Shown: positions 34,597 to 42,583 of the stretch, one piece after another | Position numbering within the stretch: position 1 is the stretch's first letter | How the letters are laid out: each line of letters opens with the position of its first letter | Source: DROE01 sp964569865 | GTDB lineage: Bacteria > Pseudomonadota > Alphaproteobacteria > Rhizobiales > Devosiaceae | DNA length: 64,000 nucleotides | Assembly: GCA_964569865.1 (NCBI GenBank) | Contig: CAZMVQ010000003.1 | Span: 1-64,000 of the forward strand | Reading direction: 5' to 3' | Notes under the pieces: model-generated | What the model was told of the DNA's origin: nothing | Databases searched by the model: none | Seen by the model: the letters and a program-made list of their open reading frames with translations, nothing else | Program-made: the position numbers and the translations under genes

Positions 34597-36093
34597 ATGT
34601 CCTATATGAAACTCGACGAACTCAACCTAAACCTTGATGCCTATTCCCACGCGTTGGCCATACTTGGTGTTGATGAGGCCACAATCATGCCGGAGGGGGG
34701 AGGGAATGCTCGCTCCAATGCGATTTCCACCCTTGCCGCCATTGCCCACAAACAGGCCAGCGCCCCTGAGATCGCCAACTGGATAAAAAAGGCGCAAAAT
34801 TCTTCCCTGACTGAAGATGAGGCCGCCGGGGTCAATGAATTCAAACGGGTTTATGAACAAAATATCTGCCTGTCAGCGGATTTTGTTGGCAAAAAAACTC
34901 AAACCTCCATGAATTGCGAACAATTGTGGCGTCGTTTGCGCCCCACAGGCGATTGGAAAGCCTTTGCGCCAGCCCTCAAGGAAGTGGTAGAAATTGCCCG
35001 ACAAGAAGCGCAAATCCGCTCCGATGCTACCGGCCTTCTTCCCTATGATGCCTTGATCGAGCAATATGATCCGGGCACCCGCATGGCCCATATTGATCCG
35101 GTATTTTCTACCCTCAAAGAATTCTTGAAGGGTTTTTTGCCAAAAGCCCTGCAAAAACAGGAAATTCGTCACGGTAATAAACCGCTAAAACCCCTTAACG
35201 GACCATTTGAAATTAAGCATCAGCGCGCCCTGGGCATGGCATCAATGAAACAGCTTGGTTTTGATTTTACCCACGGTCGCCTTGATACCTCCCACCACCC
35301 ATTTTGTGGTGGCGTTCCAAGCGATGTGCGCATAACCACCCGTTATGAGACGAGCAATTTTCTGCCCGCCTTAATGGGCATTTTACACGAAACCGGCCAC
35401 GCCCAATATGAGCAGGGTCTGAGCAAAAACAATTCCCACTGGCCCCACAATAAAGCACGGGGAATGGGATTGCATGAAAGCCAGAGCCTGTTTGTTGAAA
35501 TGCAGATTTCCCGCTCTCCTATGTTCTGGGAGTGGGCGATGCCACAAGTTTCAAAGCATTTGGGTGAAACGGTTCTTCAAGGGTTTGATGTTGAAGATGT
35601 TCTGGCCCATGTCAATCTCGTAAGGCCCGGTTTTATTCGCGTTGATGCTGATGAAATTACCTATCCGCTGCACGTGATATTGCGCTATGAACTTGAAAGG
35701 GATCTGATCTCAGGTGAGATCGAAGTGGAGGATATTCCCCAAGCATGGCACGAAAAAATGGTTGAATATCTGGGACTTGAAACCAAAGACAATATGAAAG
35801 ACGGCCCCATGCAGGACGTACACTGGCCAGCCGGATTGTTTGGATACTTCCCCTCATATACCCTTGGTGCCCTGATGGCGGCACAACAATGGGAAGCGCT
35901 GCTAAAAGCGCAGCCAGAAACACCTGAACAGATCAGATCTGGCAATTATTCAGCCATCAATGACTGGCGAAGTAAAAAAATCTGGCAGCATGGCTCAAGG
36001 CTTTCTACCCCCGATCTGATGAAACAATCCTGCGGGCAGGAATTAAACCCTGATGCCTTTATCAGGCACCTTAAATCCCGCTATGGCGGCTAA
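34597..36093 (+). CDS. M32-family metallocarboxypeptidase
   Basis: 498 residues, the usual length for the Taq-type carboxypeptidase family. The zinc motif HETGH is at residues 264-268, and the third ligand Glu294 lies in GLHESQS. Other family blocks are HPFCGG and RVDADEITYPLHVILRYELE-like sequence near 350. It removes C-terminal residues from peptides in the cytoplasm. Not a flagellar gene: it sits between flgH and dksA with its own AGG-containing leader. Confidence 0.93.
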   Translation: MSYMKLDELNLNLDAYSHALAILGVDEATIMPEGGGNARSNAISTLAAIAHKQASAPEIANWIKKAQNSSLTEDEAAGVNEFKRVYEQNICLSADFVGKKTQTSMNCEQLWRRLRPTGDWKAFAPALKEVVEIARQEAQIRSDATGLLPYDALIEQYDPGTRMAHIDPVFSTLKEFLKGFLPKALQKQEIRHGNKPLKPLNGPFEIKHQRALGMASMKQLGFDFTHGRLDTSHHPFCGGVPSDVRITTRYETSNFLPALMGILHETGHAQYEQGLSKNNSHWPHNKARGMGLHESQSLFVEMQISRSPMFWEWAMPQVSKHLGETVLQGFDVEDVLAHVNLVRPGFIRVDADEITYPLHVILRYELERDLISGEIEVEDIPQAWHEKMVEYLGLETKDNMKDGPMQDVHWPAGLFGYFPSYTLGALMAAQQWEALLKAQPETPEQIRSGNYSAINDWRSKKIWQHGSRLSTPDLMKQSCGQELNPDAFIRHLKSRYGG

Positions 36094-36124
36094 AAAACTA
36101 GCACTCGACAACTGGAATAAAAAA

Positions 36125-36544
36125 TCAGTCGTCGCGATAGACTTTTTCGCGGCGCTCATGCTTTTCCTGCGCTTCTAAAGATAATGTGGCCACCGGTCTA
36201 GCGATCAGACGCGCCACACCAATCGGTTCACCGCTATCTTCACAATAGCCATAGGTGCCCTCGTCAATCCGGCGCAGGGCAGCATCAATTTTTGAAATCA
36301 GCTTTCGCTGACGATCTCTGGTGCGCAATTCCAGCGTCCGGTCGCTTTCCGACGAAGCCCTATCGGCAATATCGGCATGCAGCACATTTTCCTGCTGCAG
36401 GCTTTCCAGAGTTTCACGACTATCGCGCAAAATATCCTCACGCCAAATCGCCAGCTTTTGACGGAAAAAATCCATCTGCTGCGGATTCATAAAACTCTCT
36501 TTTTCACTGGGAATATACCCGTTTTGCTGGATCTTTTTGTCCAT
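36125..36544 (-). CDS. dksA: RNA polymerase-binding regulator DksA
   Basis: 139 residues. N-terminal coiled coil (about 20-80), then the globular zinc-finger region reading YGYCEDSGEPIGVARLIARP. Only one of the four classic cysteines is kept; this is common in alphaproteobacterial DksA. DksA binds the secondary channel of RNA polymerase and with ppGpp retunes transcription. ATG 36544 has GGAG 8 bases upstream; the frame could open with a GTG five codons earlier. In Caulobacter a dksA gene is likewise next to flgF-flgG-flgA-flgH. Confidence 0.92.
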   Translation of the reverse strand: MDKKIQQNGYIPSEKESFMNPQQMDFFRQKLAIWREDILRDSRETLESLQQENVLHADIADRASSESDRTLELRTRDRQRKLISKIDAALRRIDEGTYGYCEDSGEPIGVARLIARPVATLSLEAQEKHERREKVYRDD

Positions 36545-36707
36545 CTGCCTGCGCTCCACCCAAAAATAAACGTGCGCCTATATATAGGCAGGCCAAATTC
36601 ACTGCAAGCCGGTTTTTAATAAATTAAATATAAGGTGGCATTGAACAACACTGTTTTGTAGCGCGGATTGAAAAAAAACTCTTCTAAACTCCCCGCTGAC
36701 AAGTAGT

Positions 36708-37127
36708 CTATTTTACATACCTGCCCATTTTTGCCAGCTCCACCTTGGCCAACAGATCAATATCATCAATCAGTGAGATTAACTCGGGTTCTGCCTGCTG
36801 ACGCGCCCGCGTTACCTGCGCCATTAATCTGTTCAAACGCCCCTCCCCGACATTTCCTGCCAAAAAATCGGCTTTAATTTCATCCAATGTGTCGAGCATG
36901 GAATGGGCATGACGAACAGCGCGCTGTTTCCCCTCAACATTATTATCCACCCCCTGCAAAGCCAGCATGGCCTCAATGCCAGAACTTTGTCCCATAGCAA
37001 AATTGGGAGCAGCCGCAGGTGACTGGCTGGTGGTATCGGGCTTAAAAACCGCCTCAGACCCCTTTTTCCCCTTAGTGTTCTTGCGAGAGGATAATGGGTT
37101 GATATTTACGGTTCCATCAATTCGCAT
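36708..37127 (-). CDS. fliX: flagellar assembly regulator FliX
   Basis: 139 residues. Begins MRIDGTVNI and carries the FliX helical domain (MLDTLDEIKADFLAGNVGEG, then LNRLMAQVTRARQ and LIDDIDLLAKVELAKM). In Caulobacter FliX couples completion of the early basal body to activity of the sigma-54 activator FlbD. Its presence implies an FlbD partner elsewhere in this genome. It is divergent from flgI, the same arrangement as in Caulobacter. A perfect CtrA box lies upstream. Confidence 0.9.
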   Translation of the reverse strand: MRIDGTVNINPLSSRKNTKGKKGSEAVFKPDTTSQSPAAAPNFAMGQSSGIEAMLALQGVDNNVEGKQRAVRHAHSMLDTLDEIKADFLAGNVGEGRLNRLMAQVTRARQQAEPELISLIDDIDLLAKVELAKMGRYVK

Positions 37128-37234
37128 TATTCAAATGCCCCTTTTGAATTTGCTTTGCCAAGAATTTTAATTTGTCTTAGCAAGTACCAGATTCGCATAT
37201 GCGGTTAAATCCACAGCTTTGCAATAATTTGCTT

Positions 37235-37334
37235 NNNNNNNNNNNNNNNNNNNNNNNNNNNNNNNNNNNNNNNNNNNNNNNNNNNNNNNNNNNNNNNNNN
37301 NNNNNNNNNNNNNNNNNNNNNNNNNNNNNNNNNN
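37235..37334. other. assembly gap (100 N) in fliX-flgI region
   Basis: Exactly 100 N. The flanks are similar but not identical, suggesting a short repeat at the break. Confidence 0.95.
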
Positions 37335-37386
37335 TTGCAATAAATTTGCTTGCAACTAATTCACCTGCCCGACATTTGCCCACACC

Positions 37387-37442
37387 GGCAGAATCTGCCC
37401 CCAATGGTTAACAAACCGTTAATTTGCCCGGCAAAATCTGCA
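37387..37442. promoter_or_regulatory. two GGCA-N5-TGCC dyads upstream of flgI
   Basis: GGCAGAATCTGCC (37387-37399) is a perfect palindrome; GGCAAAATCTGCA (37430-37442) is one base short of the pattern. They bracket the CtrA box and lie about 110-160 bp before the flgI sigma-54 element. Confidence 0.6.
37404..37422. promoter_or_regulatory. CtrA box between fliX and flgI
   Basis: ATGGTTAA-CAAACCG-TTAA, perfect for both half sites and spacing. Since flgI has a sigma-54 promoter, this box most likely serves fliX. Confidence 0.8.
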
Positions 37443-37550
37443 CCCCGGCTCAACTTCGCGCAAAAGCAAAGCCTGCAACGAAGCAGCAATACATAATTTT
37501 AGCGTGCATTTTCAACAAGTTGGCCACAAAATTTCCGCCTGATGAACAAG

Positions 37551-37567
37551 TTGGCACGATTTTCGCA
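37551..37567 (+). promoter_or_regulatory. sigma-54 promoter of flgI
   Basis: TTGGCACGATTTTCGCA has GG and GC separated by exactly 10 bases and the TGGCACG -24 block. The leader to the flgI ATG would be about 90 bases. Confidence 0.85.
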
Positions 37568-37668
37568 ATTACTTATGTAACTGGATTTTGCGCATGAGTT
37601 TTCTTTACTCAAAAATTCCATGGGGATGGGCAGCGCAAAATCTACTGTAGAGAAAACGGGGAAATTTT

Positions 37669-38826
37669 ATGCCATTGTTCCAGCGCCAACAATTTTTACC
37701 AACCCCCGCCCGGGCACTTTGTTATGCACTTGCCTTTCTCATGGGCATGTTGACCATATTGGTTCCATTCTCTGATGCAAAAGCTGCCGGTGCCCGGATT
37801 AAAGATATCGTGGACATCGAGGGCGTTAGAGAAAATCAACTAATCGGCTATGGTCTTGTTGTCGGATTGAACGGCACAGGAGACAGCTTGAACAATTCTC
37901 CCTTCACCCGTCAGTCATTGCAGGCAATGCTTGAGCGCCTTGGGGTCAATACACGAGGCGAAACCATTCGAACCGCCAATATCGCCGCCGTTATGGTAAC
38001 GGCCAACCTTCCCGCCTTTGCTGCTCAAGGCTCGCGCATAGATGTTAATGTGGCCGCCCTTGGTGATGCGGGCAGCTTGCAGGGAGGCACCTTGCTGGTC
38101 ACTCCATTGCTTGGAGCTGACGGTGAAGTCTATGCGATTTCTCAGGGGTCGGTTGTAATTAATGGCTTTGCCGCCTCAGGTGATGGCGCAAGTGTAATTT
38201 CAGGCGTTCCCACCACCGGACGCATTTCTTCTGGAGCATTGGTTGAGCGCGAGGTTGTTTTTGACCTTGGCGCTCAGCGCTCTTTGCGCCTGTCTCTTCG
38301 CAACCCGGATTTCACCACATCACGCCGCCTCGCCCTCTCTATTAATGATTTTATTGGCGCACCGGTTGCAACGCCTGAAAATTCGGGAACCGTCCGCCTT
38401 AGACTGCCGCAAAATTTCAACGGTAATATTGTTGATCTGATTACCGACATTGAACAATTGGTGGTGCAAACTGATCAACCGGCGAAAATCGTTATTGATG
38501 AAAATTCCGGCATTATTGTTATGGGAGCCAATGTTCGGGTTTCAACGGTTGCGGTTGCCCAAAGCAATCTGACGGTGACCATTGCTGAATCTCCTGAAAT
38601 TTCTCAACCCAATCCCTTGTCGTTTGGACAAACGGCAGAAGTGCCAAGAACTCAGCTAAATGTTGATATTGCAAATTCCAATCTGGCTCTTGTTCGCGAA
38701 AGCGTAACACTGGCTCAGCTTGTGGAGGGGTTGAACGCTTTGGGCATTGGCCCAAGGGATATGATTGCCATCCTGCAGGCCATAAAAGCCACCGGCGCGC
38801 TGCAAGCTGAAATTGAGGTGCTTTAA
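37669..38826 (+). CDS. flgI: flagellar P-ring protein FlgI
   Basis: 385 residues. Signal peptide (about 1-39, ending AKA-AG), then the FlgI opening RIKDIVDIEGVRENQLIGYG and GLNGTGDSLNNSPFT. The C-terminus IGPRDMIAILQAIKATGALQ is also diagnostic. FlgI polymerises into the periplasmic P-ring with help from FlgA. First gene of flgI-flgJ-flgN, with overlaps or short gaps (2 bp, then 4 bp overlap). Confidence 0.97.
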   Translation: MPLFQRQQFLPTPARALCYALAFLMGMLTILVPFSDAKAAGARIKDIVDIEGVRENQLIGYGLVVGLNGTGDSLNNSPFTRQSLQAMLERLGVNTRGETIRTANIAAVMVTANLPAFAAQGSRIDVNVAALGDAGSLQGGTLLVTPLLGADGEVYAISQGSVVINGFAASGDGASVISGVPTTGRISSGALVEREVVFDLGAQRSLRLSLRNPDFTTSRRLALSINDFIGAPVATPENSGTVRLRLPQNFNGNIVDLITDIEQLVVQTDQPAKIVIDENSGIIVMGANVRVSTVAVAQSNLTVTIAESPEISQPNPLSFGQTAEVPRTQLNVDIANSNLALVRESVTLAQLVEGLNALGIGPRDMIAILQAIKATGALQAEIEVL

Positions 38827-38828
38827 AA

Positions 38829-39161
38829 ATGGAAATGCTCGCAACCAGTTTTTCTGCCAGCTCTGCATCGGCAAAAAATGATCTGCAAACCATGCGGCAA
38901 AAGGCCGAAGAGCTGGAATCAGTGTTTTTGAACACTCTGGTTTCAGAAATGTTTGCCTCGATTGCCTCCGAGGGAGAATTTGGCGGCGGCTATGCCGAGG
39001 AGACATGGCGCGGAATGCAATCGGAGCAATACGCAGCCTCCATGGCCAGATCCGGCGGTATTGGCATTGCTGACGAAATCATGCGCTCCCTACTTTTAAC
39101 TCAGGAAAGCGCCCAATTGCCACAAAACAACAATAATAGTGACGAGGGAAGCAACTCATGA
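38829..39161 (+). CDS. flgJ: rod-binding protein, FlgJ N-terminal domain only (CheL type)
   Basis: 110 residues corresponding to the rod-capping N-terminal domain of FlgJ, with KAEELESVFLNTLVSEMFAS and YAEETWRGMQSEQYAASMARSGG-like blocks. The muramidase domain of enterobacterial FlgJ is absent, as in Caulobacter CheL, so another peptidoglycan hydrolase must open the wall. It starts 2 bp after flgI and overlaps flgN by 4 bp. Confidence 0.88.
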   Translation: MEMLATSFSASSASAKNDLQTMRQKAEELESVFLNTLVSEMFASIASEGEFGGGYAEETWRGMQSEQYAASMARSGGIGIADEIMRSLLLTQESAQLPQNNNNSDEGSNS

Positions 39162-39655
39162 CCCAAAACCATCAAACATTAGACCCCAGCACTGCCGGTG
39201 CGCGCATTGAAAACCAGCGCAACATGGATGCACAAACCCTTTGCAAGACCACAAATTCCGCCCTGCAAAATCTGGCCAATATAATGAATCAGGAAACAAC
39301 CCTGCTGCGCAATGGCCATTATGAAGAGGCCTCGCAGTTAAGCGAGCAAAAAGCCCTGATAGCTCAGGAATATGTGGGATTAGCCCGGGTGGTACAGCAT
39401 CAGGCAACTCGTTTGAATGAGCAGGCCCCCACCGATTTGCAACTATTGCAGGGGGAGCATGAAAAACTTGCAACCCAAATGGCGGAAAATCTAAGGGTGC
39501 TGGCCACCGCAAAAACCGTGACGCAAAATCTGCTAAATGATGTTGCGGTGAGCGTTGGCAAAACCGAAGCACCAAAAACCTATGGCGCTTCCGGACAGAT
39601 GCACTCGGGCGAAAGCAATCAGGCCAATGGAATTTCGGTAAACCGCTCTATGTAA
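39158..39655 (+). CDS. FlgN/FlbY-like flagellar chaperone
   Basis: 165 residues, mostly helical, with LCKTTNSALQNLANIMNQET and YEEASQLSEQKALIAQEY, the pattern of alphaproteobacterial FlgN/FlbY proteins. FlgN chaperones the hook-junction proteins FlgK and FlgL, both encoded in this window. The start overlaps flgJ by 4 bp (ATGA), so translation is coupled. The Ser/Gly/Asn-rich tail (about 140-165) is probably disordered. Confidence 0.75.
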   Translation: MTQNHQTLDPSTAGARIENQRNMDAQTLCKTTNSALQNLANIMNQETTLLRNGHYEEASQLSEQKALIAQEYVGLARVVQHQATRLNEQAPTDLQLLQGEHEKLATQMAENLRVLATAKTVTQNLLNDVAVSVGKTEAPKTYGASGQMHSGESNQANGISVNRSM

Positions 39656-39748
39656 TTCCTTTATATCGCCCCTCTTATATATTTAGATAAAAATTGAAAT
39701 AAATTCACTCCCCACAATTTTTCCGCCTTAAATATTTTTAATCAAAGG

Positions 39749-40075
39749 TTGATGCTGCAAATTCATCAGATCCGGCGATTGAAAATGAGCTATTTAATAG
39801 CAGCGGTTTCGACAAATATGTGGCAGCGCCAGCGCGATGGCGGCAAATCAAAACGGCCACCACAAGCATTGCACTCCACAATTAGCGATGATGAAGAATC
39901 AAAACGCCAAATTCCTGCCCCCTCATCAAACCAGATAAACAACGCCGAAATACCGCGCAATTCCACAACGCCAATTAGCCAGCAGGCAAATTCCCAAACA
40001 ATTAAAAAGCCTCATGCGATCAGCGACATAACAGCAAATCTGCTGTTTTCTGCCACATTGCTCAAGGCCAAATGA
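39749..40075 (+). CDS. possible small unrecognised protein before the flagellin gene
   Basis: An open frame of about 96-108 residues with TTG 39749, ATG 39752 or ATG 39785 as starts; AAAGG precedes the first two closely and none is convincing. Composition is polar, rich in Ser, Gln, Pro and Asn, with a C-terminal SDITANLLFSATLLKAK that could be a helix. Its stop lies next to the CtrA-like box of the flagellin gene. It may be a real small flagellar protein or only open leader sequence. No recognised family. Confidence 0.4.
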   Translation: MMLQIHQIRRLKMSYLIAAVSTNMWQRQRDGGKSKRPPQALHSTISDDEESKRQIPAPSSNQINNAEIPRNSTTPISQQANSQTIKKPHAISDITANLLFSATLLKAK

Positions 40076-40093
40076 TGGTTAGCAAGTCGCTAA
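40075..40093. promoter_or_regulatory. degenerate CtrA-like box before flagellin
   Basis: ATGGTTAG-CAAGTCG-CTAA keeps the ATGGTTA block and the 7-base spacing but has a mismatch in each half. It also contains GG-N10-GC, so it could instead be a weak sigma-54 element. No better promoter is visible in 39656-40200. Confidence 0.4.
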
Positions 40094-40200
40094 CATTTCT
40101 GATTGCATTTATTTACACTTCTTAAACCCCTCGAAGCCATACTCAACCAACCCTCAGAAAGAGGCGTTTAGTAGTTCGGACATCGAATAGGAGTTCACAA

Positions 40201-41631
40201 ATGACCGATATATCACTCTCGAGTGCAGTGCGTAGCAATCTGCTTTCTCTTCAAAACACTGCCAATCTACTGGGAAAAACCCAGGAACGGCTATCAACTG
40301 GCCTCAAAGTCAATTCAGCTCTTGATGATCCAACCGCGTTTTTTACAGCATCTTCATTGAATTCACGCGCTGGCGATCTTAATCGTCTGCTTGATTCGGT
40401 TGGCAATGCTGTTCAGACTGTTAAAGCTGCCGATGATGGCATTTCAGCTATTACAAAACTGGTTGAAAACGCTCAGGCGACTGCTCGTCAGGCTTTGCAA
40501 AAACCTGCCGGTTCCACAACCCCGACAACTTTGTCTGGTTCGGTTACTATCGCTGATGATGTCGCAGCTGTTGCAACAGGCACGGTTACGGGACTTGCCG
40601 GAACTGACACACTGGTCGGAGACCTGGGCTTTACAGCTACTCAAACCATCACCCTGACAGTTGGCTCCAATACCGCAACTTCATATACAATTGGCGCCAC
40701 TGACACTCTTTCCGATCTTGTGACAGCACTTGACGCGGATGGAAATGCTGGCGTTGCAATTACCGGCGGTGCTCTTGTAATAACAGCCGGCAACAATACC
40801 GATACGCTTACTCTTGGTGGCACAGGTAGTGGTGATTTGGGCGCTTTGGGGTTAACTACCACAGCCGTTGGCCCAACCAACACTCAGGTTGCAGGCTTTA
40901 CCGGAACTCTTTCAATTCAGGTCAATTCAGATACTGCTGAAACCATTGATTTGAGTGGAATTGACACCAGAGCTGATCTGGAAACTGCCCTTGGTGCGCT
41001 TTCCGGTGTTACAGCTTCCATCACCAGCAATGTTGTAACAATTACTGCAGCATCTGAAGATGATGCATTGACCATTGCAGTCGGCGATGAAGTTGGCCTG
41101 ACTAACGGCACAACCGACTCACCATTCAATACTGATCGTGAAGCTCTGGAAACTGAATTTAACAATCTTCGTACCCAGATTGACCAGTTGGCATCAGATG
41201 CCAGCTATAATGGTGTCAACCTGCTGAACGGTGATAGTCTTTCAGTTATCTTTAACGAAGATGGCTCCAGTTCTTTGAGCGTTACAGGTGTAACCTTTAA
41301 CTCTTCCGGACTTGGTGTCAGCACTGCTGCGACTGATAGTTTTCAGACCAATACCAACATCGAAACTTCGCTGACCCAGCTTGATACTGCTATTTCAAGC
41401 CTGCGCCAGCAGGGTTCGACCTTTGGTTCAAACCTTTCAGTGGTTGAAGTTCGTCAGGATTTCACTAAAAACCTGATTAACACGCTTGAAACCGGTGCTG
41501 CCAACCTGACATTGGCCGATAGCAACCAGGAAGGCGCTAACATGCTTGCATTGCAGACACGTCAGCAGCTTTCAACAGTTGCCCTGACATTAGCCAATCA
41601 GGCTGATCAGGCCGTGCTTCGTTTATTCTAA
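40201..41631 (+). CDS. flagellin
   Basis: 476 residues. Conserved D0/D1 helices at both ends (SNLLSLQNTANLLGKTQERL, then STGLKVNSALDDPTAFFTA; C-terminal ANMLALQTRQQLSTVALTLA). The central Thr/Gly/Ala-rich domain (about 100-330) contains a flagellin hook IN motif (LSIQVNSDTAETIDLSG). The C-terminal Leu/Phe ending is typical. Only one flagellin gene is in the window. AGGAG lies 7 bases before the ATG. It is followed by flbT and flaF, which in alphaproteobacteria control flagellin mRNA and protein. Confidence 0.95.
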   Translation: MTDISLSSAVRSNLLSLQNTANLLGKTQERLSTGLKVNSALDDPTAFFTASSLNSRAGDLNRLLDSVGNAVQTVKAADDGISAITKLVENAQATARQALQKPAGSTTPTTLSGSVTIADDVAAVATGTVTGLAGTDTLVGDLGFTATQTITLTVGSNTATSYTIGATDTLSDLVTALDADGNAGVAITGGALVITAGNNTDTLTLGGTGSGDLGALGLTTTAVGPTNTQVAGFTGTLSIQVNSDTAETIDLSGIDTRADLETALGALSGVTASITSNVVTITAASEDDALTIAVGDEVGLTNGTTDSPFNTDREALETEFNNLRTQIDQLASDASYNGVNLLNGDSLSVIFNEDGSSSLSVTGVTFNSSGLGVSTAATDSFQTNTNIETSLTQLDTAISSLRQQGSTFGSNLSVVEVRQDFTKNLINTLETGAANLTLADSNQEGANMLALQTRQQLSTVALTLANQADQAVLRLF

Positions 41632-41661
41632 TCAGAATAAACCAATTACAAAGAATATGAG

Positions 41662-41690
41662 AAAAGCGGGCTTTATGTCCGCTTTTTTTA
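41662..41690 (+). terminator. intrinsic terminator after flagellin
   Basis: AAAAGCGG / CCGCTTTT stem with a 9-base loop and a run of T. It separates flagellin from flbT. Confidence 0.85.
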
Positions 41691-41785
41691 TAGCCATATT
41701 TGCTCCCTTCCCTATCGTTAAACTTTGGCGCAAAATGATGCCATCGGGATTCGATGTGTAAGTTCCGTACAAAAGGGGAAAAATA

Positions 41786-42202
41786 ATGTCGTTAAAAGTT
41801 GAATTAAAGCCCGGTGAACGCCTGATCGTTGGCGATTGCATAATCACCAATTCTGATCAGCGCACAAAACTTTATTTCGATGGCAAAACCCCCATTTTGC
41901 GCGAAAAAGACATATTAACCGCTGATACCGCCAACACGCCATGCAAACGCATATATTTCACCGTGCAACTGATGTATCTTGAGGATGATATTGAAAAATT
42001 ACGCCAGCAATATTTTGATTTAACTGGCGAACTCATTAAGGCCGCCCCCTCGACAATCCCCTATGTTGAAAAAATTAATAACGAGATATTAACCGGTTCT
42101 CTATACAAAGCATTAAAGACAACCAAAGAACTTATTGCTTACGAGCGGGGACTTTTTGAGAATGCAACAACAGGCAACGAAGGCCTATCAGCAGGCAGCT
42201 AA
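41786..42202 (+). CDS. flbT: flagellin mRNA regulator FlbT
   Basis: 138 residues. Family blocks: LKVELKPGERLIVGDCII at the start, FDGKTPILREKDIL near 32-45, and RIYFTVQLMYLEDD. In Caulobacter FlbT binds the flagellin mRNA leader and lowers its stability until hook assembly is complete. AGGGG lies 8 bases before the ATG. The end overlaps flaF by 41 bp in another frame. Confidence 0.93.
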   Translation: MSLKVELKPGERLIVGDCIITNSDQRTKLYFDGKTPILREKDILTADTANTPCKRIYFTVQLMYLEDDIEKLRQQYFDLTGELIKAAPSTIPYVEKINNEILTGSLYKALKTTKELIAYERGLFENATTGNEGLSAGS

Positions 42203-42241
42203 ACAGACTTCAAGTCAAAGCGAACTTGAGGCCCATCTGCT
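42162..42241 (+). CDS. flaF: flagellin synthesis regulator FlaF, N-terminal fragment cut by gap
   Basis: Opens MQQQATKAYQQAAKQTSSQS then ELEAHL, which matches the FlaF start (x-KAYQQ-A-x4-SP-RELEA-x-L). 26 codons are visible; the family is about 115 residues, so about 265 bp should be hidden in the gap. FlaF promotes flagellin translation or secretion and works against FlbT. It overlaps flbT, so the pair is coupled. A terminator lies 30 bp after the gap. Confidence 0.8.
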
Positions 42242-42341
42242 NNNNNNNNNNNNNNNNNNNNNNNNNNNNNNNNNNNNNNNNNNNNNNNNNNNNNNNNNNN
42301 NNNNNNNNNNNNNNNNNNNNNNNNNNNNNNNNNNNNNNNNN
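42242..42341. other. assembly gap (100 N) in flaF
   Basis: Exactly 100 N. An intact flaF needs about 265 bp here, so the placeholder is probably too short. Confidence 0.95.
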
Positions 42342-42370
42342 TCAGGTCTGATCATTTTTTTAACACTTCA

Positions 42371-42397
42371 AACCCTCGAAATTTCGGGGGTTTTTTT
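42371..42397 (+). terminator. intrinsic terminator after flaF
   Basis: AACCCTCGAAA / TTTCGGGGGTT stem (one G-T pair) with virtually no loop slack, followed by seven T. The stretch from here to tnaA (42398-42583) shows no leader-peptide gene that I can support. Confidence 0.8.
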
Positions 42398-42583
42398 ATT
42401 TGTAATAGGTTTTGAAGCAACGACTTGACGAACATATCCAGACGCGGCTAATTTAAGCGCGCAATCTTTTGGGCGTTGAGCGCGGCATGCATTTTTTTGC
42501 AGCAACCGCGGCGCTGGCCCCATTTTTGTGTTTTTGATTGCCACAAAACTATTCGGGGCTACTCATAATTGGAGAACCCCATC

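Larger units (their letters stand above)
37128..37668. other. fliX-flgI intergenic control region
   Basis: 541 bp with no gene. From left to right it holds a gap with similar 16-17 base flanks (TTGCAATAATTTGCTT / TTGCAATAAATTTGCTT), a perfect dyad, a perfect CtrA box, a second dyad, and a sigma-54 promoter for flgI. Confidence 0.8.
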
